Shown in pieces: positions 37,865 to 46,410 of a stretch of DNA of 64,000 nucleotides. Within the stretch, counting starts at the first letter, position 1. The number at the start of each line of letters is the position of its first letter. The notes beneath the pieces are model-generated. The model worked only from the letters and a program-made list of their open reading frames with translations, had not been told where the DNA came from and did no database searches. The stretch comes from Pseudomonas brassicacearum (GTDB taxonomy: Bacteria > Pseudomonadota > Gammaproteobacteria > Pseudomonadales > Pseudomonadaceae), in NCBI RefSeq assembly GCF_009601685.2, contig NZ_CP045701.2, positions 2,108,001 through 2,172,000 of the forward strand, given 5' to 3'. The translations under genes were made by a program, and so were the position numbers.

Positions 37865-38779
37865 ATGAGTAATTCGGCCCAAAGTGGTAATGCAAACTTG
37901 AATAATGGTACTAGTCAAAATGAACTTAGACGAACATTCATTGCAATGTTGTTTGCCCTGGTTGCAGCGACAATAGCTCAGCAAATAGCTGAGCTATTAT
38001 TTGTAGTTACCGGCGGTTGGGATTTGGCTTCTAGTCCACCGAAGATGTGGGAAAATTTACTTTCCGGCAATGGGCTGCTTTTTGCATCGCTTACGCACTC
38101 TTTTCTGGCGTTGCTTATGGTATCAATGAGCTGGGTTATGTGGTCTAAGTCTCAAGCTGCCGGCCATAAGACTGAGATTGCACATATTTTTTCAAAGGAG
38201 TTTGTGCTTTTATTAATCGAAGTATTTCTTGTTGTTCTGTATTTTGCTATTGCCAAAACAATGGAGCAAAATTTTACGGAGTATATGAAGGATAAGCAGA
38301 TATCTAAATATGTTGGAGTGGCGTCTGCTCGTCCCGAAGCACTCCAAATGATGTGGGTGTTTTCCGTCTTCTTTGTCTGGGACGTGATTGTAGATGTTAT
38401 CTATAGTCCACGCACCCCCCATCCTGTTCTTATCCGCGAAAGGTTTTACTCTTTCATTCAAGGGCTTTTGACATACTGCTCTATCTCATTGCTCTGTGTT
38501 TTCGCTGCTTGGATGGTTAGCCGGGCAGCGCCATCTGCGGGTACTCCATACGAAGCTCTATGGGGCGACATATCGCTAATTGCTCTTCTTTTGTTTTTCG
38601 CATTGGGTAAACAGCTCGAATACTTCGCGATCAAATTTTTCCCAGGCGAAGATAGCCGGAAAAATACTAGGCGTGACCATCCGCCTTCAACTAAGGCGGC
38701 GGTAATGATGGTTTTCCTTTCTGCCGTTTATATTTATTCGATGATGGTGTTGATATGGCCGCCGAGCTTCCTCAAATAA
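37865..38779 (+). CDS. unknown polytopic membrane protein
   Basis: This protein of 304 residues starts at ATG 37865, which has AAGGA upstream; an ATG at 37859 is too close to it. After a polar, Asn/Ser-rich start it has about six or seven hydrophobic segments (roughly 27-48, 70-95, 112-130, 160-178, 200-220, 232-250 and 280-300). I do not recognise the family and no catalytic motif stands out. Codon and base use are much more AT-rich than the core genes. Its 3' end overlaps the P-loop gene by 25 bases, so the two are coupled and probably functionally linked. Confidence 0.75.
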   Translation: MSNSAQSGNANLNNGTSQNELRRTFIAMLFALVAATIAQQIAELLFVVTGGWDLASSPPKMWENLLSGNGLLFASLTHSFLALLMVSMSWVMWSKSQAAGHKTEIAHIFSKEFVLLLIEVFLVVLYFAIAKTMEQNFTEYMKDKQISKYVGVASARPEALQMMWVFSVFFVWDVIVDVIYSPRTPHPVLIRERFYSFIQGLLTYCSISLLCVFAAWMVSRAAPSAGTPYEALWGDISLIALLLFFALGKQLEYFAIKFFPGEDSRKNTRRDHPPSTKAAVMMVFLSAVYIYSMMVLIWPPSFLK

Positions 38780-39315
38780 TTGGCTTAGTAGGGCCTATCA
38801 GGGCCGGTAAAACGACGATTACAAAATACCTGGTTGAGAAATACGGGTATATATCCGCTTCCAACTCTGACGTGCTTAGGGAAATATTAGAAGGTATGGG
38901 GATACCTTCTGATCGGGAAAGATTGGGAAGGTTGGGTAACTCGATTTTTAAAGTTTTGGGGAACGACATTATCGCAAGGTATCGCCTCGATAACCTTCAC
39001 TTGGGGCGGATAGTTGTCGATGGCATTCGCTATCCAGAGGAGATAAAACGGTACTCTGAAGTTGCGAGTTTTAAACTTTTGGCTGTCACAGCAGATCCGG
39101 ATGTGCGTTTTGATAGGACCTTAAGAGACCGGACAGAATTGAAGGATGTAGGAATTTCTCGTGAAGCGTTTGATGGTTTAGTACTGTCGAGAAGTGAACT
39201 AGATGTTCCTCAGCTCGTGTCAATAGCGGATGAGGTAATTGTAAATGAAAAAGGTTTTGAGAGTCTAAAGCAAAGAGTTGATCAGATTCTGAAAAAATGG
39301 AGTTCTGACTCTTAA
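38755..39315 (+). CDS. P-loop kinase-like protein (nucleotide/dephospho-CoA kinase fold)
   Basis: This protein of 186 residues has a Walker A motif at residues 13-20 (GPIRAGKT) followed by ITKYLVEKYGY. The IVVDGIRYPEEIKRY segment and the D-P-D-V-R-F-D-R-T lid-like region resemble dephospho-CoA kinases and phage dNMP kinases. The true substrate is unknown. It overlaps the membrane protein gene upstream by 25 bases and converges with the SAM methyltransferase gene, overlapping it by four bases. AT-rich like its neighbours. Confidence 0.75.
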   Translation: MAAELPQIIGLVGPIRAGKTTITKYLVEKYGYISASNSDVLREILEGMGIPSDRERLGRLGNSIFKVLGNDIIARYRLDNLHLGRIVVDGIRYPEEIKRYSEVASFKLLAVTADPDVRFDRTLRDRTELKDVGISREAFDGLVLSRSELDVPQLVSIADEVIVNEKGFESLKQRVDQILKKWSSDS

Positions 39316-40052
39316 GGAAGGCCTAGAAGTTGTTTTAAAGTGTTTGCGCAGGCCTCCATCTGCGCATCGCTTTTACCAAATATCCAATATTCGTGATTTA
39401 GACATAAATCACTTGAGTCATGGATTCTAAGTATCTTAAAACCGCAGTCTTGTATGTCTGAAGCGAGCTTTTCTCTGGCAGCGATGCTGCGCCGATATAC
39501 GTTGGCGACAATGACTCCCGTTGCTTTCAAGGTCCTGCTTAGCTCGGTTAGTTGAGCTTTGTAAAATGGGAAGTGCAATACAAATACGGCAATCACCATT
39601 TCGAAATAGCCCTCTTCATAAGGAAGAGTGTATGTGGTGTCAGAGAAAACATAGCAGTCGAGATCGTTGCTCGAATGGGATTTGACTACTATCTCATCTG
39701 CATCTGATAGGACGTAATGCATTCCCAGCGTAGCATTGACTTTAAATACCGGGTTTTTGCCTGCGCCGATTTCTAGAAGGCTGGAGGGTGCGATTTTAAT
39801 AGCTAACGATTCAAATAAAGAGCGGACTTTACCATTTGCGGGGCTTATTAATTCAGGGAATTGGGCGCGAGCGCGGCATAGATTGCTGACTTCTATTGGC
39901 TTCAGCTCGTCGAGGTGTTCAATATGAGTGTAGAAGTAATCCATGAATCTGAAATATTTGGTTCCTTGATATATCGTCTCACTTGGTCCTTTCTCATTTT
40001 TTTTATATTTGAGAACACCAGGTTCGATCATCTCAAAATCTTCTTCGTTCAT
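39312..40052 (-). CDS. class I SAM-dependent methyltransferase, unknown substrate
   Basis: This is a protein of 246 residues. An N-terminal helical region (to about 85) precedes a Rossmann fold with motif I SLLEIGAGKNP (91-101), an acidic post-I strand (HYVLSDADEIV) and a motif IV-V region (YFEMVIAVFVLHFPFYKAQLTELSRTL). The family looks like Methyltransf_11-type small-molecule or protein methylases; the substrate is not evident. It is 18 bases downstream of the DNA methyltransferase gene on the same strand, probably in one operon. Confidence 0.75.
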   Translation of the reverse strand: MNEEDFEMIEPGVLKYKKNEKGPSETIYQGTKYFRFMDYFYTHIEHLDELKPIEVSNLCRARAQFPELISPANGKVRSLFESLAIKIAPSSLLEIGAGKNPVFKVNATLGMHYVLSDADEIVVKSHSSNDLDCYVFSDTTYTLPYEEGYFEMVIAVFVLHFPFYKAQLTELSRTLKATGVIVANVYRRSIAAREKLASDIQDCGFKILRIHDSSDLCLNHEYWIFGKSDAQMEACANTLKQLLGLP

Positions 40053-40070
40053 GCTCCACTCCCTCGGATC

Positions 40071-41267
40071 CTAATTTTTTATAAATACTAGAATGTCTTC
40101 GCATTTAACTTTTGCCATTAAGCGTCTGCGACTTATTTTTATGTTTCTTTCTTTCCTTAGCGCGAGAGTGAACCCCTGATTGATTGCAGAAAATATTAAA
40201 TCGTCAGTAGTTGAGGCTCTTGCCTGAGATTCACCCACTACTAATGCCATAGATGAGCCTTGTTTAAGTATGCGAAAGCTCTGTTTGAAAAAGCTAGCCA
40301 TGAAGCTCATATATAATTCATGGCTGTTTTTTCTAGAACGATTTGACCTGGCCCCAGACTCGGCTGAGCGAAGCTTCTCAAAATCTCTAAAGCCCAGCCG
40401 TTCAGCAGCAAGCTCGTCTTTATCAAACCACAAGTAACTGAGTCGTTGTGACTTTACATAATCGGCCACGCCGTAATAAGGCGGGGAGGTCATGATGAAG
40501 TCAATGTGATCGTTCGGAATAGACTCCATGTTCGCTACGCAGTCACCGGCAAGCAGTTTGTAACGAGATCGAGTTTGTTTTCTCGTTTCCTTCTCTACGT
40601 GAACTTGTACCGCCTTGTGAGAAAGCTGAGTTAATTTAAGATATTCGTTAGTAGCATTGCGAAATGTTAATAGTGCATCTTTTGGAACTATTTCGGACGG
40701 CTTTGGTTTTACGTTATCGCAAACCCATCCCCAATGACGACCCTGTGAAGAGGTGTTTTTCAGTATTCCGGAGAAAATCGCAAGCAAACATTTTTTAAGT
40801 TGAAGGCTTTTGGTTTCAAGTATGGAAGATAATAAACGGTTTAATGTGAAAAGTGTGTCCGGGTGATACCAAGCACGAAGTTCCTCTTCATGAGGATGAG
40901 GTTCTGCTAGTTTTGTTCCAAAAAGATTTTCCGATTCGTTGATAATAATATCAATTTGCTTTCGAAGGCTGTTTGGGTCAGGGAAGTAGAGCTTTGCTTC
41001 GCTCATAAGTAACGCAATTGGGTTTGTGTCTATCCCAATAAAATTTCTACCTAGTCTAACTGCCTCTACTCCAGTTGTTCCGGACCCGTTAAAAGGATCT
41101 AAAACAATATCGCCTTTTTGCGTAAAAGCAGGAATTAGCGTGCCGGGAATCGCTGCAATATAGGTTGCTGGATACCAATGGAGTGAGTGGATTCCCGAAT
41201 TGCTGAGATTTGGGAAAGACCAATCTATATTTTCTAGATGCTCAGTTAAGTTCAAATGGGAATTCAT
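40071..41267 (-). CDS. DNA methyltransferase (N4-cytosine/N6-adenine type)
   Basis: This protein has 398 residues if it starts at ATG 41267 ([20 protein letters not shown]). Motif [11 protein letters not shown] (57-66), precedes the catalytic TSPPYYG (260-266), so the order is SAM motif first. A region of about 190 residues between them could recognise the target. The closing [11 protein letters not shown] is typical of the N6_N4_Mtase fold. The start overlaps the HD gene by 26 bases, which suggests translational coupling; a GTG at 41342 is an alternative start. No restriction nuclease is adjacent. Confidence 0.85.
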   Translation of the reverse strand: MNSHLNLTEHLENIDWSFPNLSNSGIHSLHWYPATYIAAIPGTLIPAFTQKGDIVLDPFNGSGTTGVEAVRLGRNFIGIDTNPIALLMSEAKLYFPDPNSLRKQIDIIINESENLFGTKLAEPHPHEEELRAWYHPDTLFTLNRLLSSILETKSLQLKKCLLAIFSGILKNTSSQGRHWGWVCDNVKPKPSEIVPKDALLTFRNATNEYLKLTQLSHKAVQVHVEKETRKQTRSRYKLLAGDCVANMESIPNDHIDFIMTSPPYYGVADYVKSQRLSYLWFDKDELAAERLGFRDFEKLRSAESGARSNRSRKNSHELYMSFMASFFKQSFRILKQGSSMALVVGESQARASTTDDLIFSAINQGFTLALRKERNIKISRRRLMAKVKCEDILVFIKN

Positions 41268-42546
41268 CCGTTTCGGCGTAGAAGCTTCCTTTATATGTTT
41301 CCGGGAATTCAGCTTCAAAAATATCGACTTCAAAAAGGTCACAGAATGCAGTCGTAACCTTTTTTCTCCATTCGATTATATCTGGCAATAACATTTTAGG
41401 TTTGCCTGGTGTCTTCTTAATCAGCGAAATCATACAGCTAGTAGAGTTTTCGCCGAGAATTACTGTCCCCTTGTCATTGTCAAGAGGGACCTTAATTTCA
41501 CGGCAAATTAGACCTTTTTCATTCCATACGAAATAGGTCGGATCATTGAACGGTACATCCACACGATGTGAAATGTATTCAGCAATCTCCGCGTTCTTAA
41601 GTTTTTTTGAAGTGTGAAAGTTTTTAAACCATACGTAATCAATAAGATGATATTCGCATCCGGAAATGAGCTGCTGTGCCAAAGTTGCTGTGCTCGGGTG
41701 TTTGCGAAGTTTCTCTTCAAACTCCGGCTCAGTCATATGCCAATTTTCAAGTGTGATAACTTCATTCTCAACTGCTCGACGAACTAAATCCGTTTGGAGC
41801 GCGTTGTATGGAATGCATTCAGGGTGTGCAATTATCATTGTGTAGATGCGCTGCCTGAAATCTATCCACTTTTTTAGCGGTTCAATAGCTGCTTCGCTAA
41901 AGATAAGTCCAGATTTTTCGTTCAACTTCATGCATTTGCGCAGTTTAACTATGTTTTCTCTAGCATAGTCCCATCCAAGCATCGCTGCCATTCGATGAAC
42001 GTTGTCGATGTTATCGATATCAATGTCCGCAGACACAGCGCTGTGGAGTCCAGGTTTCGGACAAACTAGATTAATCACCGCATCTTGATTGACGTTGTGT
42101 TTGCGCAAAATCTTCTCAAGTTGCAACTGCTTGCCTGGAACAATTTCTAGATACGCATTATCTTTGTTGAGCGTTCCGCTAATTAAAGCTGACAGCGTTT
42201 CTTCATGATTAAAGTTAGGGGCGACACGTTTGAGTTCCGATTCCACGAGATGGCCATACGGTGGAATGGCTGCATCATGTAAAATCGCTGCGGCGAGTAG
42301 TGCCTTTGTTGCATCTATACTTAAATTGCTTTTGTGTGCTAATTCTACAGCAAGATAAGTTACCCCAATCGAGTGAGGGAGGCGTCTGGATCTTCCGAGT
42401 TCTTGGATAAGAGGCACATCAAAATTCATTTGACGCATGTTTCGTAGCCGGTGAATCTCCGGGCTATCTATGAGATCGGCGAGTAACGAAGTTAGGCTTT
42501 CATCTGAAAACCTCATGAGCCCATGCAAGATGTCGTGGAATTCCAT
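41242..42546 (-). CDS. HD-domain phosphohydrolase (dNTPase/SAMHD1-like)
   Basis: The protein has 434 residues from ATG 42546 ([13 protein letters not shown]), with AAGGG five bases upstream. The start [15 protein letters not shown] and the metal-binding set H58 (RLPHSIGV), H90-D91 ([12 protein letters not shown]) and H99 match the HD family that contains dGTP triphosphohydrolases and SAMHD1. The C-terminal half is unfamiliar. dGTPases of this kind can act in phage defence by draining dNTPs; here the function is inference. It heads a coupled minus-strand run with the DNA and SAM methyltransferases. Confidence 0.82.
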   Translation of the reverse strand: MEFHDILHGLMRFSDESLTSLLADLIDSPEIHRLRNMRQMNFDVPLIQELGRSRRLPHSIGVTYLAVELAHKSNLSIDATKALLAAAILHDAAIPPYGHLVESELKRVAPNFNHEETLSALISGTLNKDNAYLEIVPGKQLQLEKILRKHNVNQDAVINLVCPKPGLHSAVSADIDIDNIDNVHRMAAMLGWDYARENIVKLRKCMKLNEKSGLIFSEAAIEPLKKWIDFRQRIYTMIIAHPECIPYNALQTDLVRRAVENEVITLENWHMTEPEFEEKLRKHPSTATLAQQLISGCEYHLIDYVWFKNFHTSKKLKNAEIAEYISHRVDVPFNDPTYFVWNEKGLICREIKVPLDNDKGTVILGENSTSCMISLIKKTPGKPKMLLPDIIEWRKKVTTAFCDLFEVDIFEAEFPETYKGSFYAETDEFPFELN

Positions 42547-43292
42547 ATGGCCCTTCATTTCAAACGTAGCGGGGCGTAAACCCAAATTGGTCAATTGTAC
42601 ACGCTAACGGTGCGTATATCACATGCCACTCAAGCGATCCCCATGCTGCCAGGGACGCTGCACCCATGACTGACCGATTTGCACCCTTGATTTCGACATC
42701 TTTGGTCAGCACTGTCAGTGCCAGACCAAGCAAGGCCCGCCTGAACAAGGGTCTGTAAATCCTTCCAGATATCTAGGTGGCTTTTCCCCGGCAGCGGCAG
42801 ACCGCATAGAGGCCGTACCTTCGTAGATGAGACGTTGAAGTCCAAGCGCCCGAATGTCTACCCGGTCAAGATCACCTCGCAAGCTTGGAGGGCCGAGCGC
42901 CCTTGACGGCGACTTAGCTGCAGTTGCTCGCCTATACAAGATACTTTTTTCATCGGGATGCATTGCGCTCCGGTGAGGGGACACCACCAATCGAGGGGCC
43001 TCAGATACCCAAATGTTTCGTTTAAGCAGAGTGACTGGCTGATTTTTTAGCGCAAATTTAGGGCGAAACGCAGGCCGTTATAGGCCCTTGCCGGCCTTTC
43101 AAATGAGGCATTAACCTCATCAATAGTGGGCTATAGCGGCCTGCGGTCTCGCCTGATCGGGTTCGAGTCCCTAACCATAGCGACTGAATTGCTGTAGTGG
43201 ACAAAATACTGCCATTTGCAATAGGCAGCTATCACCACTAAATGGACATCTGGCTTTTGAAGTTTGTGTGATTTGGCTAGCGGCCTGCTACG
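42547..43292. other. 746-base gap with no recognisable gene
   Basis: Short open frames on both strands have no family features I recognise. The segment holds a strong inverted repeat at 43070-43144 (listed separately), a T-arm-like GGGTTCGAGTCCC at 43159-43171, and a small CTGCC/GGCAG hairpin near 43210-43228. The base composition changes from AT-rich to GC-rich across it, so it may be a junction of two inserted pieces. Confidence 0.5.
43070..43144. repeat. long RNA-like inverted repeat inside the island
   Basis: The arm 43070-43087 (GCAGGCCGTTATAGGCCC) pairs with 43128-43144 (GGGCTATAGCGGCCTGC) over 17 base pairs with one bulge and one wobble. Inside lies a second hairpin ATGAGG at 43103-43108 with CCTCAT at 43115-43120. 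There is no T run, so it is not a simple terminator. Confidence 0.6.
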
Positions 43293-44000
43293 TCAACGGC
43301 TCCAGAACGCCGCGCTCGCATTTTTCAGTTGCGCATCGAGCGATTCCCATGCGAACCCGGCGTTTCGGGTAAGCATCTCGATGATCTCCACGAGGCGTTG
43401 CATCTGCTCTACAGTTGTTTTGATGTCACCCCATTTGATGCCTAACGTGCTGATGTCAACAAACTGGTATTTATCTGCTAAATAGCGCACTTCTGTATGT
43501 GCAGATACCTTGTCACGAATGGTTCTGAATGACTTAATTGTTGCACTAGTTGATAACACCGCCCATAGTTTGCTGGCCTCGCAATACAATTCATCGAATT
43601 GGGATCCAAGCTGAGCTTCTTCGCGCAGCTCCAAGCGTCTCAGGGCCTCAAGTATTTCGGTGTCGGTCACATCTTTGTCGTTAGGTATTTTCCAGTTAGC
43701 AAACTGTTCACGTAGTGTTTGTCGAAGAGCGTCGTCAGTCAGTGCTTGAATACTATTGTTTAAGCTTGGTGTTCGCGGATCATCATCGAACGTCAGTTTT
43801 GCTATGTCCTGCGCACATGAGAGGAATAATGAGTGCTTAAGAATGCTAAACCCCATAGCTCGTTCTCCGGAGCCAAGGGTGGTCACGACAGTTTCATCGA
43901 AAAGCATCGGGTCTAGGATCGAATACCTCTGACGCATTTCAATAAATGCATCGAGTAAATGAGATGCATGAGCCTGAATTTTTTCAAGCGAGGTAGGCAT
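43293..44000 (-). CDS. HEPN-domain protein, AbiU2-like
   Basis: This all-helical protein has 235 residues from ATG 44000 (MPTSLEKIQAHASHLLDAF). The segment RTIRDKVSAHTEV contains R162-x5-H168, the (R-x4-6-H) signature of HEPN RNases, and the layout (long helices, then a loop, then R-D-K-V-x-A-H) resembles the abortive-infection AbiU2 family. HEPN proteins commonly cleave RNA in defence and toxin systems. No clear antitoxin is adjacent; the small gene at 44098 upstream on the same strand could be a partner. Confidence 0.65.
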   Translation of the reverse strand: MPTSLEKIQAHASHLLDAFIEMRQRYSILDPMLFDETVVTTLGSGERAMGFSILKHSLFLSCAQDIAKLTFDDDPRTPSLNNSIQALTDDALRQTLREQFANWKIPNDKDVTDTEILEALRRLELREEAQLGSQFDELYCEASKLWAVLSTSATIKSFRTIRDKVSAHTEVRYLADKYQFVDISTLGIKWGDIKTTVEQMQRLVEIIEMLTRNAGFAWESLDAQLKNASAAFWSR

Positions 44001-44097
44001 GATTTGTGCCTCTATTAACCTTGTAAAACAGATCCTGCCGTCTTCGTCCAAGAGCGGCCCAAAAACTTGAATTCGGAAACGGCATAGCCGATCGACT

Positions 44098-44313
44098 CTA
44101 GCCAGCGGTCTTTCCCTTCAGCCTGGCCAACCCCTGCGTTATGTGCCCGGCGTTCTCACCAATCGTCCATAAAGCCCCGCGAACGTTTTCCCCAACCTCT
44201 GCCAGACGTTGCTTTTCAGCATGAAGCGTCAGCTCCATCAGGGCACCCTCCAATCCGAGCTGATTTTCATACACCCTTTCCAGCACGTCCGCTAGCGAAT
44301 ATTTGTCTGACAT
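44098..44313 (-). CDS. small hypothetical protein
   Basis: This is a protein of 71 residues starting MSDKYSLADVLERVYENQLGLEGALMELTLHAEKQ. It is soluble, amphipathic and helical, with a basic C-terminus (LARLKGKTAG). I do not recognise the family. It lies 97 bases upstream of the HEPN gene on the same strand, near the distal end of the dusA island. It might be a small partner of the HEPN protein, but nothing in the sequence shows that. Confidence 0.55.
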   Translation of the reverse strand: MSDKYSLADVLERVYENQLGLEGALMELTLHAEKQRLAEVGENVRGALWTIGENAGHITQGLARLKGKTAG

Positions 44314-44459
44314 GGCATCGACTTCTTTCGAAAAAGGAAAGAGTAGTACCGGTAGTGCATCTCGTAGGCGGTAATCGCTGCATGCTTAGAAATTGCTACA
44401 AAGCAATGTGTTCTCGAGCGGGTGGCCAGACTGGTCGGGGTTCAACGTGCCGGCTACGC

Positions 44460-44534
44460 CCAATCCATCATCGGTACGACGGAGAAGCGGCGGTAGAGCG
44501 GGGCAGTTTGTAGGGGCATTGGGAGTCTGAATCA
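44460..44534. repeat. attachment-site-like direct repeat, distal copy
   Basis: This is the second copy of the dusA 5' end (70/75 identical to 36124-36198). The five mismatches include one that would create a stop in the dusA frame (TAG region at 44495 read in plus sense is not coding). No dusA body follows, so it is a displaced att copy. Confidence 0.85.
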
Positions 44535-44591
44535 AAATAGCATGACGTTGAGCTCACACCGAGGATCAAAGCAAATGCGACTGCCCCATTC

Positions 44592-45314
44592 TCACTGCCC
44601 CATGCTTACGCTGATTATGGTTTCGGTTTGGATGTCTACCAAGCTCAATGCACCGTCGGAAAATGAGCAGCCAGTGTCGATATAAACGACGTTGCCCAGG
44701 CGTATGATGCTGGGTACTGTTGAGTGCCCAACATAGAGCCGGTCTATTCCTCTGATGGAAGTGTGGTCTTGTTGCTCGATTTTCTCTCTTGCATACAGTG
44801 CTGTTTTCAAGGCGTGCCGCTGATGTGGCTCCCCAGAACTTCCAGTGATAGCGTCTTTGGCTTCCTGCCAGCCATCGTCACTTCGGATGACAGGAACTTC
44901 GGCATGGACTATTCCAATTGTTTGATCGCTTGGTAAATTGATTTCGATGATCAATGGAAGTGCTTGCAAGGCTTTTAAAAGCTCATGCTGGATGGTGGGC
45001 TGTAATTCGTACAACCAGGCTCCACCATTTCGGATATGTCGGGGTATGTCGCCATGGCCGGAGATACAGTCAATAAGCATCTGCTCATGATTGCCGCGCA
45101 CGGCATGGAACCACGGTTTCTCTAGCCAGTTCAATACGTCTATGGAGTCGGGACCTCGGTCGATGAGGTCTCCCACGGAAAAGATGCGATCCAGCTCTGT
45201 GTTGAAGTCTAGTTCGTTTAAGGCTGCTGTTAGAAGTTTGAAGTGTCCGTGGATGTCGCCCACCACAAAGTCGCGACCTTTTTTATTGGGTGGGAATGAT
45301 TTCGTCTTGTACAT
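44592..45314 (-). CDS. PPP-family metallophosphoesterase (PrpA/PrpB or lambda phosphatase type)
   Basis: This protein of 240 residues carries the metal motifs GDIHGH (about 18-23), GDLIDRGPDS (about 47-56) and RGNHEQM (about 74), then a late YVGHST histidine. These are the features of bacterial and phage lambda Ser/Thr phosphatases. The substrate is unknown. It lies just outside the distal att repeat, alone on the minus strand, next to the Fic module. Moderately AT-rich. Confidence 0.87.
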   Translation of the reverse strand: MYKTKSFPPNKKGRDFVVGDIHGHFKLLTAALNELDFNTELDRIFSVGDLIDRGPDSIDVLNWLEKPWFHAVRGNHEQMLIDCISGHGDIPRHIRNGGAWLYELQPTIQHELLKALQALPLIIEINLPSDQTIGIVHAEVPVIRSDDGWQEAKDAITGSSGEPHQRHALKTALYAREKIEQQDHTSIRGIDRLYVGHSTVPSIIRLGNVVYIDTGCSFSDGALSLVDIQTETIISVSMGQ

Positions 45315-45406
45315 TTATAGTGCTTCAACAGATGTTGAGTGGCGGTGACTGTATCACTTGGCGAAATGAACGGTAAGACGCTGAGTGGGGGGATAACGTT
45401 GTACGG

Positions 45407-46006
45407 TCAAGCTTGAATCGCCTGCCCAATACACTTCTCAAAAACCTGCTCCATAGGCTCCATAACGCAGTTGTAAGCCGCGATATTGGCATAGATCCAC
45501 TCGTCCTTTTCAATCCCCCACCAACTGATCTCAAACCCGGCATTCATGATGAGGTGTTCAAACAGGATGCGCTGGGCACGGCCATTGCCTTCGCGGAAGG
45601 GGTGTACGACGTTGATGTCGGAATAGGCCTCTGCCACAGCGACTATCAGCTCAACCCGCTCCATGCCCTCGAACCAGTTTGCCGCGGCCATGTTGGCGAA
45701 GATCTTATTGGCTTCTTTCTCCATGTACTCAGGTTGGCAGAAGCGGGTGGCTTGTTTGGACATTCCAACGGTACGCAGCTCTCCGGCCCATTCGAACAGG
45801 TCGGAAAAGAGAATTCGATGAATGTTTTGAAGGTAAGCCAGGCTGTAGGGAGGAGGGCTGAATTCGACGTTGTCCGCGGCGATGGCCGAGAGTTGTTGTT
45901 CGGCTTCGCTTAGGGTCGGTTCGTCTCGAATATCGAGTTTGTTGCGAAGGACGGTGGAGCCGGGATAGCAATAAGCGTCCTCGCCGACTCCATATTTGTC
46001 AGGCAT
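45407..46006 (-). CDS. Fic-domain AMP-transferase toxin
   Basis: This protein of 199 residues carries the full Fic motif HPFREGNGRAQR (H135-R146). The flap region KQATRFCQPEYM (about 84-95) positions the target. Fic enzymes transfer AMP from ATP to Tyr/Thr/Ser of target proteins (topoisomerases in the VbhT and FicT cases). The ATG overlaps the stop of a 56-residue antitoxin gene (TGATG). The pair is therefore a class I Fic toxin-antitoxin module. Confidence 0.9.
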   Translation of the reverse strand: MPDKYGVGEDAYCYPGSTVLRNKLDIRDEPTLSEAEQQLSAIAADNVEFSPPPYSLAYLQNIHRILFSDLFEWAGELRTVGMSKQATRFCQPEYMEKEANKIFANMAAANWFEGMERVELIVAVAEAYSDINVVHPFREGNGRAQRILFEHLIMNAGFEISWWGIEKDEWIYANIAAYNCVMEPMEQVFEKCIGQAIQA

Positions 46007-46176
46007 CAGGTTCTGGTCTGGGTGAAGGCCTTCAAGACCTCTTCACGCGTTGGCATTTTGCGTTCGCCGTCCGCGAAGGTCGTTTTGAAACCTTCCAGAC
46101 GGAGGCTGGCCGCGTAGTTGGATCTACGCGTCCTGGCGGCATAGGCCTTTTTGGTTTCAAGGCTGACATTGCCCAT
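46006..46176 (-). CDS. Fic antitoxin, YhfG/VbhA-like
   Basis: This gene encodes 56 residues, MGNVSLETKKAYAARTRRS and onward, ending FTQTRT. The segment A-S-L-R-L-E-G (S24-x3-E28-G29) matches the inhibitory helix motif (S/T)-x-x-x-E-(G/N) of class I Fic antitoxins, in which the glutamate blocks ATP binding. GAGG lies about eight bases upstream of the ATG. The stop overlaps the fic start, so translation is coupled. Family name YhfG is from memory. Confidence 0.85.
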   Translation of the reverse strand: MGNVSLETKKAYAARTRRSNYAASLRLEGFKTTFADGERKMPTREEVLKAFTQTRT

Positions 46177-46410
46177 GGGCTGGACCTCAAATCGCGCTGG
46201 TGGGCGGATTATAGCCCATCCTGTTGGCGTGGCCTATGTTGCGGCCTGGACGAAAAGCGTTGGGCGCATTCGTTTCGAGATTTGTCCTTGTCGCCCATAG
46301 CTGCGCTGCCCAATCCATAGCCGGACACTCTCATCGGAAATTTCCCTCAAGCCGCGTCGCTCCCCGCTGACTATCCACCCAGTCACCCCGTGCGCTAAGT
46401 TTTCTCCGTC

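Larger units (their letters stand above)
36199..44534. mobile_element. genomic island integrated at dusA (integrase not found)
   Basis: The region lies between the dusA direct repeats and ends with the second copy. It holds a broken toxin-antitoxin pair, a frameshifted methylase, a low-GC gene run at 37.8-42.6 kb, a HEPN gene and unexplained inverted repeats. None of the recognisable proteins is an integrase, so the element may be immobile or decayed. The dusA family of integration sites is established knowledge; the assignment here rests on the repeats. Confidence 0.8.

Noticed and set aside
42715..42990. 91-codon minus-strand frame in the geneless stretch
   Set aside because: No recognisable motif, no ribosome site and unusual residue content.
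43159..43171. GGGTTCGAGTCCC as the 3' end of a tRNA
   Set aside because: The T-stem has a mismatch and no acceptor, D or anticodon arm could be fitted around it.
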